From positions 1 through 36,510 of the forward strand of contig DAOTYY010000085.1 of NCBI GenBank assembly GCA_034434695.1: 36,510 nucleotides of DNA, read 5' to 3'. This stretch comes from DYEC01 sp034434695 (lineage in GTDB: Bacteria > Chloroflexota > Anaerolineae > Anaerolineales > Anaerolineaceae). Positions 1 to 7,143 of the stretch are shown in pieces. The notes below the pieces were generated by a model. The model searched no databases, was not told the DNA's origin, and saw nothing but the letters and a program-made list of their open reading frames with translations. A program made the translations under genes and the position numbers. Position 1 is the stretch's first letter. The number at the start of each line of letters is the position of its first letter.

Positions 1-101
1 ACTTCACCATCCAACAGGGAGGACAGCCCGGTCGCGGTGGTTTGCCCAAAGGCGCTTATCAGATAGTCGCTGTACAAGTCCAGGAGTTTGCCGTTTTTCA
101 T
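1..101 (-). CDS. Transposase, N-terminal fragment (runs off left edge)
   Basis: An ATG on the minus strand (bases 101-99) opens a frame that stays open to the window edge, giving 33 residues beginning MKNGKLLDLYSDYLI and containing FGQTTATGLSSLLDGEV. This pattern (a YSDYLI-like helix, then TTATGLS and LLDG) is how many IS4/IS701-type DDE transposases begin, by recollection of the family. The catalytic domain lies outside the window. The start sits 9 bases beyond the stop of the BTAD regulator on the same strand, so the element's left end must lie inside or just at the end of that gene. Family assignment rests on a short stretch and could be off at subgroup level. Confidence 0.7.
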   Translation of the reverse strand, partial: MKNGKLLDLYSDYLISAFGQTTATGLSSLLDGE

Positions 102-109
102 ACACCAAG

Positions 110-138
110 TTTACTCAAATCTGCGTAAGGTGAGTAAA
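110..138. repeat. 8-bp perfect inverted repeat at regulator/transposase junction
   Basis: TTTACTCA (110-117) and TGAGTAAA (131-138) are perfect inverted copies around a 13-base spacer. The left arm contains the stop codon of the BTAD gene, and the transposase ATG follows 9 bases beyond that stop. It could be part of the insertion sequence terminus, a hairpin that limits read-in to the transposase, or chance. The true IS end cannot be fixed without an uninterrupted homologue. Confidence 0.5.
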
Positions 139-2516
139 TAAGCCAAAGCGCGGTTTAAGGTGGTTAACGCCTGTCCATACTGAATGCGCATTGTCATGAC
201 CAGCGCAGTACCCATTAAGCCAAAGACGGTCAGCAGCGGACTTCTCAGACGGTTGCCGAGCTGTTCGGCGGATGAGTAAAGGTGGGCTAAAACCTCTATG
301 TCGTCGCTCTGACCAGCCAGCTCAGCCCAGGCTGAAAAAAGCCGATAGATGTCACTTTCGGGTAATGCATATCCCAGACGGATCAGCAGCCGTTCCGCCT
401 GCCGAAAAGCATTATAGGCTTCACCGCGCCCGGAAAGATGCTGCGCGTGTTGAGCAGCCTCCAGCCAGTAATGAAATGCTTTGCGATACTCGCCGCCTTC
501 TTCAAAGTGATGAGCCAGTACAGCCGCCTGATGCGCGAGAGGATTCTCGCTGTTCTCCAGAGCTTTTGCCACACGCAGACTGATAGCACGGCGTTGTGCT
601 GGGCCCAGTTCCAGCAACAGTGCTTCGCGTATCCGTTCATGGTTAAACACATACACTGCGGTCGCGGCTGGGGCGTTTGACATACTGCCCGCTTGAAGTG
701 GATGAATCAGGCGCAGACGTTCCAGCGCTTCGAGCATTGCTGCCAGATGCAGCATGTCAGCTTGAGCGGCGGCGCTCAGAATATCCAGGCTGAACTCACT
801 GCCGATCAACGCGGCGGTGTAGAGCAACTCACGCTCTTCGCGGCTTAACCGCTGTAGCCGTTCGTTGAGCAAAGTGCGCAGCGCGTCCATGCGGCTCAGA
901 TTGCCCATTGCTGCCTGCAACGGGGATTCCGCGGAATACTCCTGTGCGCTGCGCAGAGTTTCCAGCAACAATAAAGGATTGCCACCGCAGTCTCGGGTGA
1001 GCCGCTCGGCAATCTCGGCGCTCACTTTTTTACCCAGCACGCGGTGTGTCAACTCGTTCACTTCTGCAACCGAGAGCGCCTCTAACATCAGCATTTTGAG
1101 CAATCCGGCGGCTTGAAAATGATGCAGGTACTGATCCAGTTGAGGGGTGATTTGTTCGCTCTGAACAGCCAGAACCAGCAAGCCGTTTTCTATAAAGAAA
1201 CGGCGCTCCAGCAGATAAGCCAGCGCCGACAGAGTGGCTTCATCGCACCAATGGGCGTCATCTATAAAGAGCAACAAGCGCCGACTGCCCTCGTTGCCAG
1301 GCTTGCCGGTCAGAATTCGTAGCAACTGGTGCAGGGATTCAAAAAGCTGATTGCGGCTTATTTCCGTTTCACTCTGGTGAGCTGGAATATTTGCCGCAAT
1401 CTCTGGCAGTAACTCGCTCAGAACCCTCCGCCAGGGCAGGTCAAGTTGATCCCATTCCTCAGGCTGTACAGACTGGCGCAGGGTGTCAATCAACGGCTGG
1501 AACGGCAAATGGCTTTCCAGCGCCCGCCCGCGCGCCAGCAGTAAACGGGGTGCAGTTTGCAGGCTTTGATACAGCTCATAAACCAGACGGGTTTTGCCAA
1601 TGCCCGACTCGCCGACAAGCGCCGCCGCGCCGCCGCTCATCAGCAACATCGTTTTCATCTCACTGAGCAATGCTTTTCTGCCAATAAAAGGTGATTGATG
1701 CTTCCAGGGATATGTCCATGCCGGGCTGTCCGTCTTCTGCCAACCGCCGCCACTTGCCTGCTGGTGAATGCGCTGACATAGCCGTAGCAGGTTTTCCGGT
1801 ATATCCTGAACTTCTTTGCGAAACAGGTCATAAGCCTGGCCACAGTGTTGTAAGGCTTCGCGAAAGCGACCGAGCTGTTGCAGACAGGTAAGATACTGGT
1901 AGTGATAAGAATCATTCAGCTCATCATGTTGCAGGGCAAGTTCCCACCACTCCAGCGCCATGTCCAGATTACCGGCAGCCATGCTGTGCTGTCCCAGCCG
2001 TTCCAGCGCATACAGGTAAGACTGGTGCAGGCTCTGGCTGGTTCTGGTGAACCAGTCATCAAATTCATTGGTGGCGGGGAGTTGAACACCTGCCAGGAAG
2101 GAGTCGCCGCGCCATAGTCTGACTGCGTCCACCAGCCGATCATAGACCTTTTGCGGCAACGGCTGGTCTGGTCCCAACTCTGTTATTCCCTGACGCGCCT
2201 GGCGAATCAGTTGTTCAAACTCCAGCACATCTACCCATACCCGATTGGGATTCAGACGCACTGTATCCATGTGGGTCACCAACATTTCCGGTTCGGGTAG
2301 TTGGACGCGCAGTTTGCTCAGAGCATCTCGCAAGTGCTCGCGCGCTTTATCTTCCGGTTCATCAGACCAGAAGAGGAATACCAGCGTGCTTCTTCCCACC
2401 ACGTCCTGCTGGCAGGCGAGATAGAAAAGTAACGAGCGCAGGATCAGACGCCGGATGTTAACGGGTTTATCATTGTATGTCAACAGCGGCGGGCCGAGCA
2501 GTTGAATGCGCAACAT
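111..2516 (-). CDS. BTAD-type transcriptional regulator with AAA ATPase domain, C-terminally shortened
   Basis: 801 residues from the ATG at 2516, chosen over a TTG at 2537 because AGGGGA lies a few bases upstream. The N-terminus is an OmpR-like winged helix (about 1-95), followed by a bacterial transcriptional activator (BTAD) domain of helical repeats (about 100-250). An AAA/STAND-type ATPase follows, with FIGR at its start, Walker A GESGIGKT near 302-309 and Walker B LLLFIDDAH near 414-422. The last 200 residues are TPR-like helices. Relatives often run to about 1000 residues or more with a long TPR tail. This one stops mid-repeat at RRFE, and a transposase starts 9 bases later, so it is probably truncated by the insertion. 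Such proteins act as signal-responsive activators; the target genes cannot be told. It is divergent from purA. Confidence 0.85.
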   Translation of the reverse strand: MLRIQLLGPPLLTYNDKPVNIRRLILRSLLFYLACQQDVVGRSTLVFLFWSDEPEDKAREHLRDALSKLRVQLPEPEMLVTHMDTVRLNPNRVWVDVLEFEQLIRQARQGITELGPDQPLPQKVYDRLVDAVRLWRGDSFLAGVQLPATNEFDDWFTRTSQSLHQSYLYALERLGQHSMAAGNLDMALEWWELALQHDELNDSYHYQYLTCLQQLGRFREALQHCGQAYDLFRKEVQDIPENLLRLCQRIHQQASGGGWQKTDSPAWTYPWKHQSPFIGRKALLSEMKTMLLMSGGAAALVGESGIGKTRLVYELYQSLQTAPRLLLARGRALESHLPFQPLIDTLRQSVQPEEWDQLDLPWRRVLSELLPEIAANIPAHQSETEISRNQLFESLHQLLRILTGKPGNEGSRRLLLFIDDAHWCDEATLSALAYLLERRFFIENGLLVLAVQSEQITPQLDQYLHHFQAAGLLKMLMLEALSVAEVNELTHRVLGKKVSAEIAERLTRDCGGNPLLLLETLRSAQEYSAESPLQAAMGNLSRMDALRTLLNERLQRLSREERELLYTAALIGSEFSLDILSAAAQADMLHLAAMLEALERLRLIHPLQAGSMSNAPAATAVYVFNHERIREALLLELGPAQRRAISLRVAKALENSENPLAHQAAVLAHHFEEGGEYRKAFHYWLEAAQHAQHLSGRGEAYNAFRQAERLLIRLGYALPESDIYRLFSAWAELAGQSDDIEVLAHLYSSAEQLGNRLRSPLLTVFGLMGTALVMTMRIQYGQALTTLNRALAYLLTLRRFE

Positions 2517-2613
2517 GAGAATCCCCTGAATGTCCAACAGATATTGCTAAATTCCATTTTACTTTAGAAATGATTTATTCGGTGATTGTATTCAGGTGTA
2601 CACCCAGCCCTGT

Positions 2614-2619
2614 TATAAT
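2614..2619 (+). promoter_or_regulatory. -10 box of purA promoter
   Basis: A perfect TATAAT lies 46 bases before the purA ATG. The hexamer 17 bases further upstream is TTCAGG (2591-2596), a poor -35. The leader would be about 40 bases and carries the Shine-Dalgarno AAAGGAGG at 2653-2660. On the opposite strand a TAAAAT (2561-2556) could serve the divergent regulator, but that is weaker. Confidence 0.6.
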
Positions 2620-2665
2620 CAAAGATGAAGGAGCTTGCAGATGGTTTTTTGCAAAGGAGGTTTTT

Positions 2666-3955
2666 ATGCCGTTTGAGATCATCATTGGCACGCAATGGGG
2701 CGACGAGGGCAAGGGGCGCGTGGTGGATTTGCTTTCCGAAGGGGCGGCGGTGGTTGCCCGCTACAACGGTGGTGACAACGCCGGGCATACGGTGACGGTT
2801 GGCGGACAAACGTTCAAGCTGCACCTGCTCCCTTCCGGCATGATTCACCCGCAGACGGTCGGCGTCATCGGCAATGGGCTGGTGGTCAACCCGGCGGTGT
2901 TGCTGAAGGAAATGGATATGCTGCGTCAAAATGGACTGAAGGTGGACCCTAAGCGGCTGAGTATTTCTCATGCCGCCCATTTGCTCACCCCGGCGCATCA
3001 GGCTCTCGACCGTGCTCAAGAAGCGGCGCGCGGCGCAGCGCAGATCGGCACCACCGGGCGTGGCATTGGACCTGCCTACACCGATAAAGCTGCCCGGCGC
3101 GGATTGCGTATGGAGGACATGCTAGACATACCGCGCTTTCGCCAGAAACTAACTGCTCATTTAGAAGAAACCAACCGCTGGCTGAGCGGGCTTTATGGCG
3201 CACAACCGCTGGCTGTTCAGGATATTGTTGAAGAATTCAGCAGGTATGCCGATGCTTTGACGCCTTACATCCGCGATGTCGGTGCGCTCGTGATGGAAGT
3301 TTTGCAAAAGGGTGAGCGCGTTCTCGCCGAAGGTGCACAAGGTACCCTGCTTGATCTGGACCATGGCACCTATCCGTTTGTCACCAGCTCTACCACCACT
3401 GCGCCAGGCGCTCTGACTGGTTTAGGGCTGGGCATCCTGACGGTAGCTCGGGTGATCGGCGTGACCAAAGCCTTTCAAACGCGCGTCGGCTCCGGACCGT
3501 TTCCGACAGAAGTATTTGGGGAGATAGCAGAACGACTGCGCGGCAGCGGCGCCAACCCCTGGGACGAATTTGGCACCACCACCGGACGCCCGCGGCGGGT
3601 GGGCTGGCTGGATGGCGTTTTATTGCGCTATGCCATGCGTCTGAATGGCGTAAGCGAGCTGGCGGTTACCAAGCTGGACATCCTGAGCGGTTTGCCGACC
3701 GTCAAGATATGTACGGCATACCGCTCAAAAGATGGTATCCATGAAACGCTGCCGCTCGGTCCTGCCGACCTTTCGCCGTTTGAGGCAGTTTATGAAGAAC
3801 TCCCCGGCTGGCAAGAGGATGTGCGCGGCGCGCGGCGCTGGGAAAACCTGCCGCGTCCGGCTCAAGAGTACATCCGGCGCATTGAATCTATCAGCGGGGT
3901 GCCGGTGAGCTACATCTCGGTTGGACCGGAACGCAGTCAGGTCATCGTCCGTTGA
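2666..3955 (+). CDS. purA: Adenylosuccinate synthetase
   Basis: 429 residues, the normal length for the family. It condenses IMP with aspartate using GTP to give adenylosuccinate, the first committed step to AMP, in the cytosol. The N-terminus has the family motif GTQWGDEGKG (8-17) with catalytic Asp13, and GHT with catalytic His41. GTGRGIGPAYTDK and the later GTTTGRPRRVGW block are also intact. The ATG at 2666 is chosen because AAAGGAGG (2653-2660) lies five bases upstream and because the protein then begins exactly at the conserved core; an upstream in-frame start would add unconserved residues. The stop overlaps the TTG start of the following lipoprotein gene (TTGA), so the two are translationally coupled. 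Confidence 0.97.
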   Translation: MPFEIIIGTQWGDEGKGRVVDLLSEGAAVVARYNGGDNAGHTVTVGGQTFKLHLLPSGMIHPQTVGVIGNGLVVNPAVLLKEMDMLRQNGLKVDPKRLSISHAAHLLTPAHQALDRAQEAARGAAQIGTTGRGIGPAYTDKAARRGLRMEDMLDIPRFRQKLTAHLEETNRWLSGLYGAQPLAVQDIVEEFSRYADALTPYIRDVGALVMEVLQKGERVLAEGAQGTLLDLDHGTYPFVTSSTTTAPGALTGLGLGILTVARVIGVTKAFQTRVGSGPFPTEVFGEIAERLRGSGANPWDEFGTTTGRPRRVGWLDGVLLRYAMRLNGVSELAVTKLDILSGLPTVKICTAYRSKDGIHETLPLGPADLSPFEAVYEELPGWQEDVRGARRWENLPRPAQEYIRRIESISGVPVSYISVGPERSQVIVR

Positions 3956-4812
3956 GACGTTTGCTCATTTTGCCGTTTTTAATCATGGTGATGACGGCTT
4001 GCGCCGGGCAGGGTGGAATAGAAACTTTGCCTTCTGATACCCCTGCGCCCAGTGCAACGCCGACGGCAACCATTCAGTGGTTTCCGCCAACCGATACCCC
4101 TCGTCCTCTGGCAACCCCAACTGCTTTGCCTACCCTGGACCTGCATCCCGGTATCGGGGAACTGATCCTTGAAGACCACTTTGAAATGACCTCACCTTGG
4201 CAAACGCAGCGCAGCGCAGCGGGCAGTGTGGCATTTGGCAAACAGGAACTAACCCTGGCGGTAGCCCAACCACAAGGGACATTGTTCAGCTTTCGCAGTG
4301 AGCCGACCGTGGATAATGTTTATCTGGAAATCACCGCCAGCCCTTCCCTGTGCCGCGGGGCAGATATGTATGGTTTGTTGCTGCGCGCTGCTGGTCCACA
4401 GGATGCCTATCGTTTTTTGATAGCCTGTAATGGCATGTTGCGTTTGGAACGCATCAAGAACAGTAAAGTGGTTATTCTGTATGATTGGACGCCCAGCGCT
4501 CAAGTGCCGCCCGGTTCGCCGCTGGTTTTGCGGGTGGGTGTGTGGATGCTGAATAATGAATTGCGTTTCTTTGTCAATGATGTATATCAGTTTGGCGTTC
4601 ACGATACGGTTTGGCAGAGGGGCAGCATTGGCTTATTTGCCCGTTCTGCTGGAAAGAATGTTCTGACAGTCAATTTTTCCAATCTGGTCATTTATCATCT
4701 CGACGTGCAGCGCGTCCCGCCGCTTGAAGCAACCGCCAGTGCTGCTACACCCACCGCAGTCCTTCCCTGGCGCATTACCCGTACACCCACTTTCCCGCCC
4801 ATTACTCCATGA
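3952..4812 (+). CDS. Lipoprotein with LamG/DUF1080-like beta-sandwich domain
   Basis: 286 residues. It starts with TTG inside the purA stop (TTGA overlap). A lipoprotein signal is visible: two arginines, a hydrophobic stretch and MTAC with the acylated Cys17. A proline/threonine-rich low-complexity linker follows (about 25-65) and probably spans the envelope. From about residue 75 a beta-rich domain begins (LEDHFEM, later YGLLLRA, YRFLIACNG, VRVGVW-like strands and GSIGLFARS) with the strand pattern of concanavalin-like (LamG or DUF1080) folds. Such domains usually bind sugars or cell-surface ligands, but no ligand can be named here. The tail is again P/T-rich (TRTPTFPP). It probably sits on the outer face of the membrane. 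The cotranscription with purA looks incidental. Confidence 0.8.
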   Translation: MRRLLILPFLIMVMTACAGQGGIETLPSDTPAPSATPTATIQWFPPTDTPRPLATPTALPTLDLHPGIGELILEDHFEMTSPWQTQRSAAGSVAFGKQELTLAVAQPQGTLFSFRSEPTVDNVYLEITASPSLCRGADMYGLLLRAAGPQDAYRFLIACNGMLRLERIKNSKVVILYDWTPSAQVPPGSPLVLRVGVWMLNNELRFFVNDVYQFGVHDTVWQRGSIGLFARSAGKNVLTVNFSNLVIYHLDVQRVPPLEATASAATPTAVLPWRITRTPTFPPITP

Positions 4813-4843
4813 GCTTTGGGTGATTCCTGGAAAAACCGGTATG

Positions 4844-4880
4844 CGACAATAATTTTTGTCGTTGTGGTATCATCTACAAT
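4844..4880 (+). promoter_or_regulatory. ssb promoter with overlapping inverted repeat
   Basis: CGACAA (4844-4849) and TTGTCG (4856-4861) form a perfect 6-bp inverted repeat with a 6-base spacer. TACAAT at 4875-4880 is a plausible -10 box, 42 bases before the ssb start. No consensus -35 stands at 17 bases; the region 4853-4858 is T-rich. The inverted repeat would overlap the -35 region, as an operator might. Confidence 0.4.
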
Positions 4881-4921
4881 AGTGAAAACGCAGTGATTTT
4901 TTAATAATAAGGAGCCCAAAT

Positions 4922-5338
4922 ATGTTTCACACGATTGTGATTGTTGGCAATGTGGGGCGTGACCCCGAAATGCGCTATACACCCACCGGACAGGCAGTGA
5001 CCAGTTTTTCGGTGGCGACCAACCGCCAGTACACCGGCAGCGATGGACAGCCTGTCAAGGAGACAATCTGGTTTCGCATTTCCACCTGGGGAAAACTGGC
5101 TGAAACCTGTAATCAATACCTTAAAAAAGGGCGCACAGTATTGATCGAAGGACGTTTAATGCCCGATCCATCTACGGGTGGACCGCGCATCTGGAAACGT
5201 CAGGATGGCAGCGCCGCAGCCTCGTTCGAGGTTACTGCCTCAACAGTGCGCTTTTTGGGCAGGGGTGAAGGTGAGCCTGGAGTTCCTGCGGTAGATGTTG
5301 AAGAGACGGTGGTCGGTGATGAAGAAATTCCCTTCTAA
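4922..5338 (+). CDS. ssb: Single-stranded DNA-binding protein
   Basis: 138 residues. It binds and protects single-stranded DNA in replication, repair and recombination. The OB-fold runs from residue 1 to about 115 with the hallmark start MFHTIVIVGNVGRDPEMRYT, the WFRIS strand and KKGRTVLIEGRL. A short acidic linker leads to the C-terminal tip EEIPF, the usual docking site for partner proteins. A GGAG Shine-Dalgarno (4911-4914) precedes the ATG. It heads a run of genes (DUF3467, translin-like, Cas4-like pair, NAD kinase, zinc-finger protein, recN) with short gaps or overlaps. Several neighbours also handle nucleic acids, which hints at a shared repair context. Confidence 0.96.
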   Translation: MFHTIVIVGNVGRDPEMRYTPTGQAVTSFSVATNRQYTGSDGQPVKETIWFRISTWGKLAETCNQYLKKGRTVLIEGRLMPDPSTGGPRIWKRQDGSAAASFEVTASTVRFLGRGEGEPGVPAVDVEETVVGDEEIPF

Positions 5339-5353
5339 TACGAGAGGTGGGTA

Positions 5354-5689
5354 ATGACCATGCCCCCTGCGAACCGAAATGTGGCGCCCCGTTTGGAATT
5401 ACCCCCTGGACTGGAAGCGGTTTATGTCAATCTGGTGCGTATCAGTCACACCCCGGCAGAGATCATCTTCGACTATGCCCGTTTGTTGCCCGGGCAGATA
5501 GATAGTTTGCAGGTGTTGTCTCGTCTAATCATGTCCCCCGTGGGTGCAAAACTGTTCTGGCGTGCACTGGGTGAGAATCTGGCGCGCTATGAAGCCAGCT
5601 TTGGTGAAATTGCCCTGCCGAACGATTCCACGTTGGCAAATGACCTGTTCCGCACCATCCAGCCGCCCGATTCGCCCCCAGGAGGTTAA
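5354..5689 (+). CDS. DUF3467 family protein
   Basis: 111 residues. The core from about 18 to 90 (VYVNLVRISHTPAEIIFDYA, then MSPVGAKLFWRALGENLARYE) matches what I recall of the DUF3467 family, small proteins of unknown function found in bacteria and archaea. The pattern of alternating strands and one helix fits a small beta-rich fold. There is no signal peptide or membrane segment. A purine-rich GAGAGGTGGG lies just before the ATG. The gene sits 15 bases after ssb, and the AGGAGG serving the next gene overlaps its own 3' end, so it is translated with its neighbours. Function unknown. Confidence 0.75.
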   Translation: MTMPPANRNVAPRLELPPGLEAVYVNLVRISHTPAEIIFDYARLLPGQIDSLQVLSRLIMSPVGAKLFWRALGENLARYEASFGEIALPNDSTLANDLFRTIQPPDSPPGG

Positions 5690-5692
5690 GCT

Positions 5693-6343
5693 GTGTCGGA
5701 TTTGATGGAGAAGTTTACTTTTCTGGGGGAGGTGGTGCATCAGGCGTTTGAAATCCGCACCCAAGCGCGCGACCGTGCTCTGGCGCAGGCGCGGCAGCTT
5801 ACCCGCTATGCTGCTCATGCCATCCGTGCTATTCACCGCAACGAACGGAAACAGGCGGAGAAACACTTGCAACAGGCGCATCGTCTGGTGGAAACTTTGC
5901 AGCAGGAACTTCAGCCTTATCCTGAATTGTATTTTGCCGGTTATACGCAGGATGCCATTAAGGAATATTGCGAAGCGCGTATCACCGCGGCGATTATTTT
6001 AGACCATCCATTACCGTTGCCAGAGGAACTGAACGTTGAAGTTCCCACATATGTTAATGGATTGGCAGAAGTGCCTGGAGAACTGCGCCGCCGGGTGTTA
6101 GATATTCTGCGGCAAGGCTACTCGGAAGAGGCGGAACGTCTATTGGGCGCGATGGATGAGATTTATGCCCTGCTGGTAACACTGGATTATCCGGATGCCG
6201 TTACCAATGGTTTACGCCGCCAGACAGATCTGGTGCGCGGCATTGTTGAACGCACGCGCGGCGACTTGACGCTCAGCCTGCGCGAAGAAAAACTCAAACA
6301 GGCTTTGCAGGAAGTGGTGAACCGTTTGCCATCAGAATCATGA
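5693..6343 (+). CDS. Translin-family protein
   Basis: 216 residues starting with GTG, with AGGAGG (5680-5685) seven bases upstream. It is all alpha-helical. The family signature is visible: RYAAHAIRAIHRNE, YPELYFAGYTQDAIKEYCEA (about 82-101), NGLAEVPGELRRR, then MDEIYALLVTLDYPDAVTNG and LRRQTDLVRGIVERTRGDLT near the C-terminus. These blocks match translin/TRAX proteins, which in eukaryotes form octameric RNA- and ssDNA-binding shells with RNase activity in TRAX; archaeal and some bacterial members are known. Automated annotation sometimes calls such proteins haloacid dehalogenase, but no HAD DxD motif is seen. It lies between DUF3467 and a Cas4-like nuclease, which supports a nucleic-acid role. 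Its last codons overlap the next gene by 4 bases. Confidence 0.8.
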   Translation: MSDLMEKFTFLGEVVHQAFEIRTQARDRALAQARQLTRYAAHAIRAIHRNERKQAEKHLQQAHRLVETLQQELQPYPELYFAGYTQDAIKEYCEARITAAIILDHPLPLPEELNVEVPTYVNGLAEVPGELRRRVLDILRQGYSEEAERLLGAMDEIYALLVTLDYPDAVTNGLRRQTDLVRGIVERTRGDLTLSLREEKLKQALQEVVNRLPSES

Positions 6344-6579
6344 GAATCATTCGCGCTTCTGAAATCGGCTCATTTCTGTATTGCGAGCGTGCCTGGTGGT
6401 ATCAATTGCAAGGGTTGGAACTGGAAAACCGGGTTGAGCTCGAAAATGGCAATGTCTATCACCGCCGGCACGGTCGGCAGGTGTTGCTGGCAGTGTTGTT
6501 GCGTCTGGCAGGGTGGGTATTGTTGCTGGCAGCCCTGATCTTGACGGCAATCGCCATCACGGGGGCATTCCTGCAATGA
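6340..6579 (+). CDS. N-terminal half of a split Cas4-like nuclease, membrane-anchored
   Basis: 79 residues, ATGA overlap with the translin-like gene. It starts RASEIGSFLYCERAWWY: in Cas4/Dna2-type nucleases this opening segment (helix, then C-x-R-x-W/F-x-Y) supplies the first cysteine of the 4Fe-4S cluster, here Cys15. A conserved H-R-x-H-G-like stretch (YHRRHGRQV, about 41-49) follows, then a single transmembrane helix (about 50-77). The stop TGA overlaps the ATG of the next gene, which holds the nuclease core and the other three cysteines. Alone this protein has no catalytic motif. It presumably pairs with its neighbour, or the two are joined by frameshifting. Confidence 0.7.
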   Translation: MRIIRASEIGSFLYCERAWWYQLQGLELENRVELENGNVYHRRHGRQVLLAVLLRLAGWVLLLAALILTAIAITGAFLQ

Positions 6580-7094
6580 AATTTTTGCTTGTAGCAGCCG
6601 TTTTGCTGGTGTTAGGGTTGCTTGCCCTCTGGCAGGCGGCTCGTCAGCGCCGCGCCAGCGGGCTGCCGCTGGGTCGTGTGGTCTACACAGATACGGGCGG
6701 TTGGGGAAAGGTGGAGAAACCACTGTTTGACCCGCTCAGCGGTTTGACCGGTAAGCCGGATTATTTGGTTAAGTGCAAGGAGGGATGGATCCCGGTAGAG
6801 GTCAAATCCTGCTTTGCGCCCCCTCAGCCGCACGCCGGGCATGTTCTGCAACTGGCTGCATATTGTCTGCTCGTGGAACGTTCTACCGGCAGCCGTCCGC
6901 CCTATGGACTGATTCGCTATCGCAACCGTACCTTTGAAGTGAATTACACCCCGCAACTGGAGGCGGAGCTGTTGGCGCTGGTCAGCCGAATGCGCGCTCA
7001 GGAACAGAGCAGACGTCTCAACCGTTCTCACGAGTCGATCGGGCGCTGTTCGGGTTGTGGCTATCGCTCGGTTTGTGACCAAAAGCTGGAATGA
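6576..7094 (+). CDS. C-terminal half of a split Cas4-like PD-(D/E)XK nuclease
   Basis: 172 residues from the ATG that overlaps the previous stop (ATGA). An N-terminal transmembrane helix (about 3-21) is followed by a RecB/Cas4-type nuclease core: GKPDYLV with Asp62, IPVEVKS with Glu75 and Lys77, then GHVLQLAAY with Gln92 and Tyr96. The C-terminus has CSGCGYRSVC (Cys158, Cys161, Cys167), the triple-cysteine end of the Cas4/AddB-type iron-sulphur cluster. The fourth ligand is Cys15 of the upstream protein. Together the two make a complete Cas4-like nuclease (ssDNA exonuclease-type family) held to the membrane by two helices. No CRISPR array or other cas gene is present in the window. An earlier in-frame start (6513) would lie inside the upstream gene and is less likely. 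Confidence 0.75.
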   Translation: MKFLLVAAVLLVLGLLALWQAARQRRASGLPLGRVVYTDTGGWGKVEKPLFDPLSGLTGKPDYLVKCKEGWIPVEVKSCFAPPQPHAGHVLQLAAYCLLVERSTGSRPPYGLIRYRNRTFEVNYTPQLEAELLALVSRMRAQEQSRRLNRSHESIGRCSGCGYRSVCDQKLE

Positions 7095-7130
7095 ACGAGC
7101 GCCAAACGTCGCTCCCAGAGAAATTCGCCT

Positions 7131-7136
7131 TATAAT
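7131..7136 (+). promoter_or_regulatory. -10 box very close to NAD kinase start
   Basis: A perfect TATAAT ends seven bases before the ATG at 7144. A transcript starting 6-8 bases downstream of the box would begin at or next to the start codon, so the mRNA would be leaderless. No Shine-Dalgarno is seen before the ATG and no clear -35 is seen. Confidence 0.5.
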
Positions 7137-7143
7137 TAACGTC

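Noticed and set aside
5693..6343. Haloacid dehalogenase identity for the translin-like protein
   Set aside because: There is no HAD DxD motif; the helical translin blocks account for the sequence.
6340..7094. CRISPR locus suggested by the Cas4-like gene
   Set aside because: No repeat-spacer array and no other cas gene is seen anywhere in the window.
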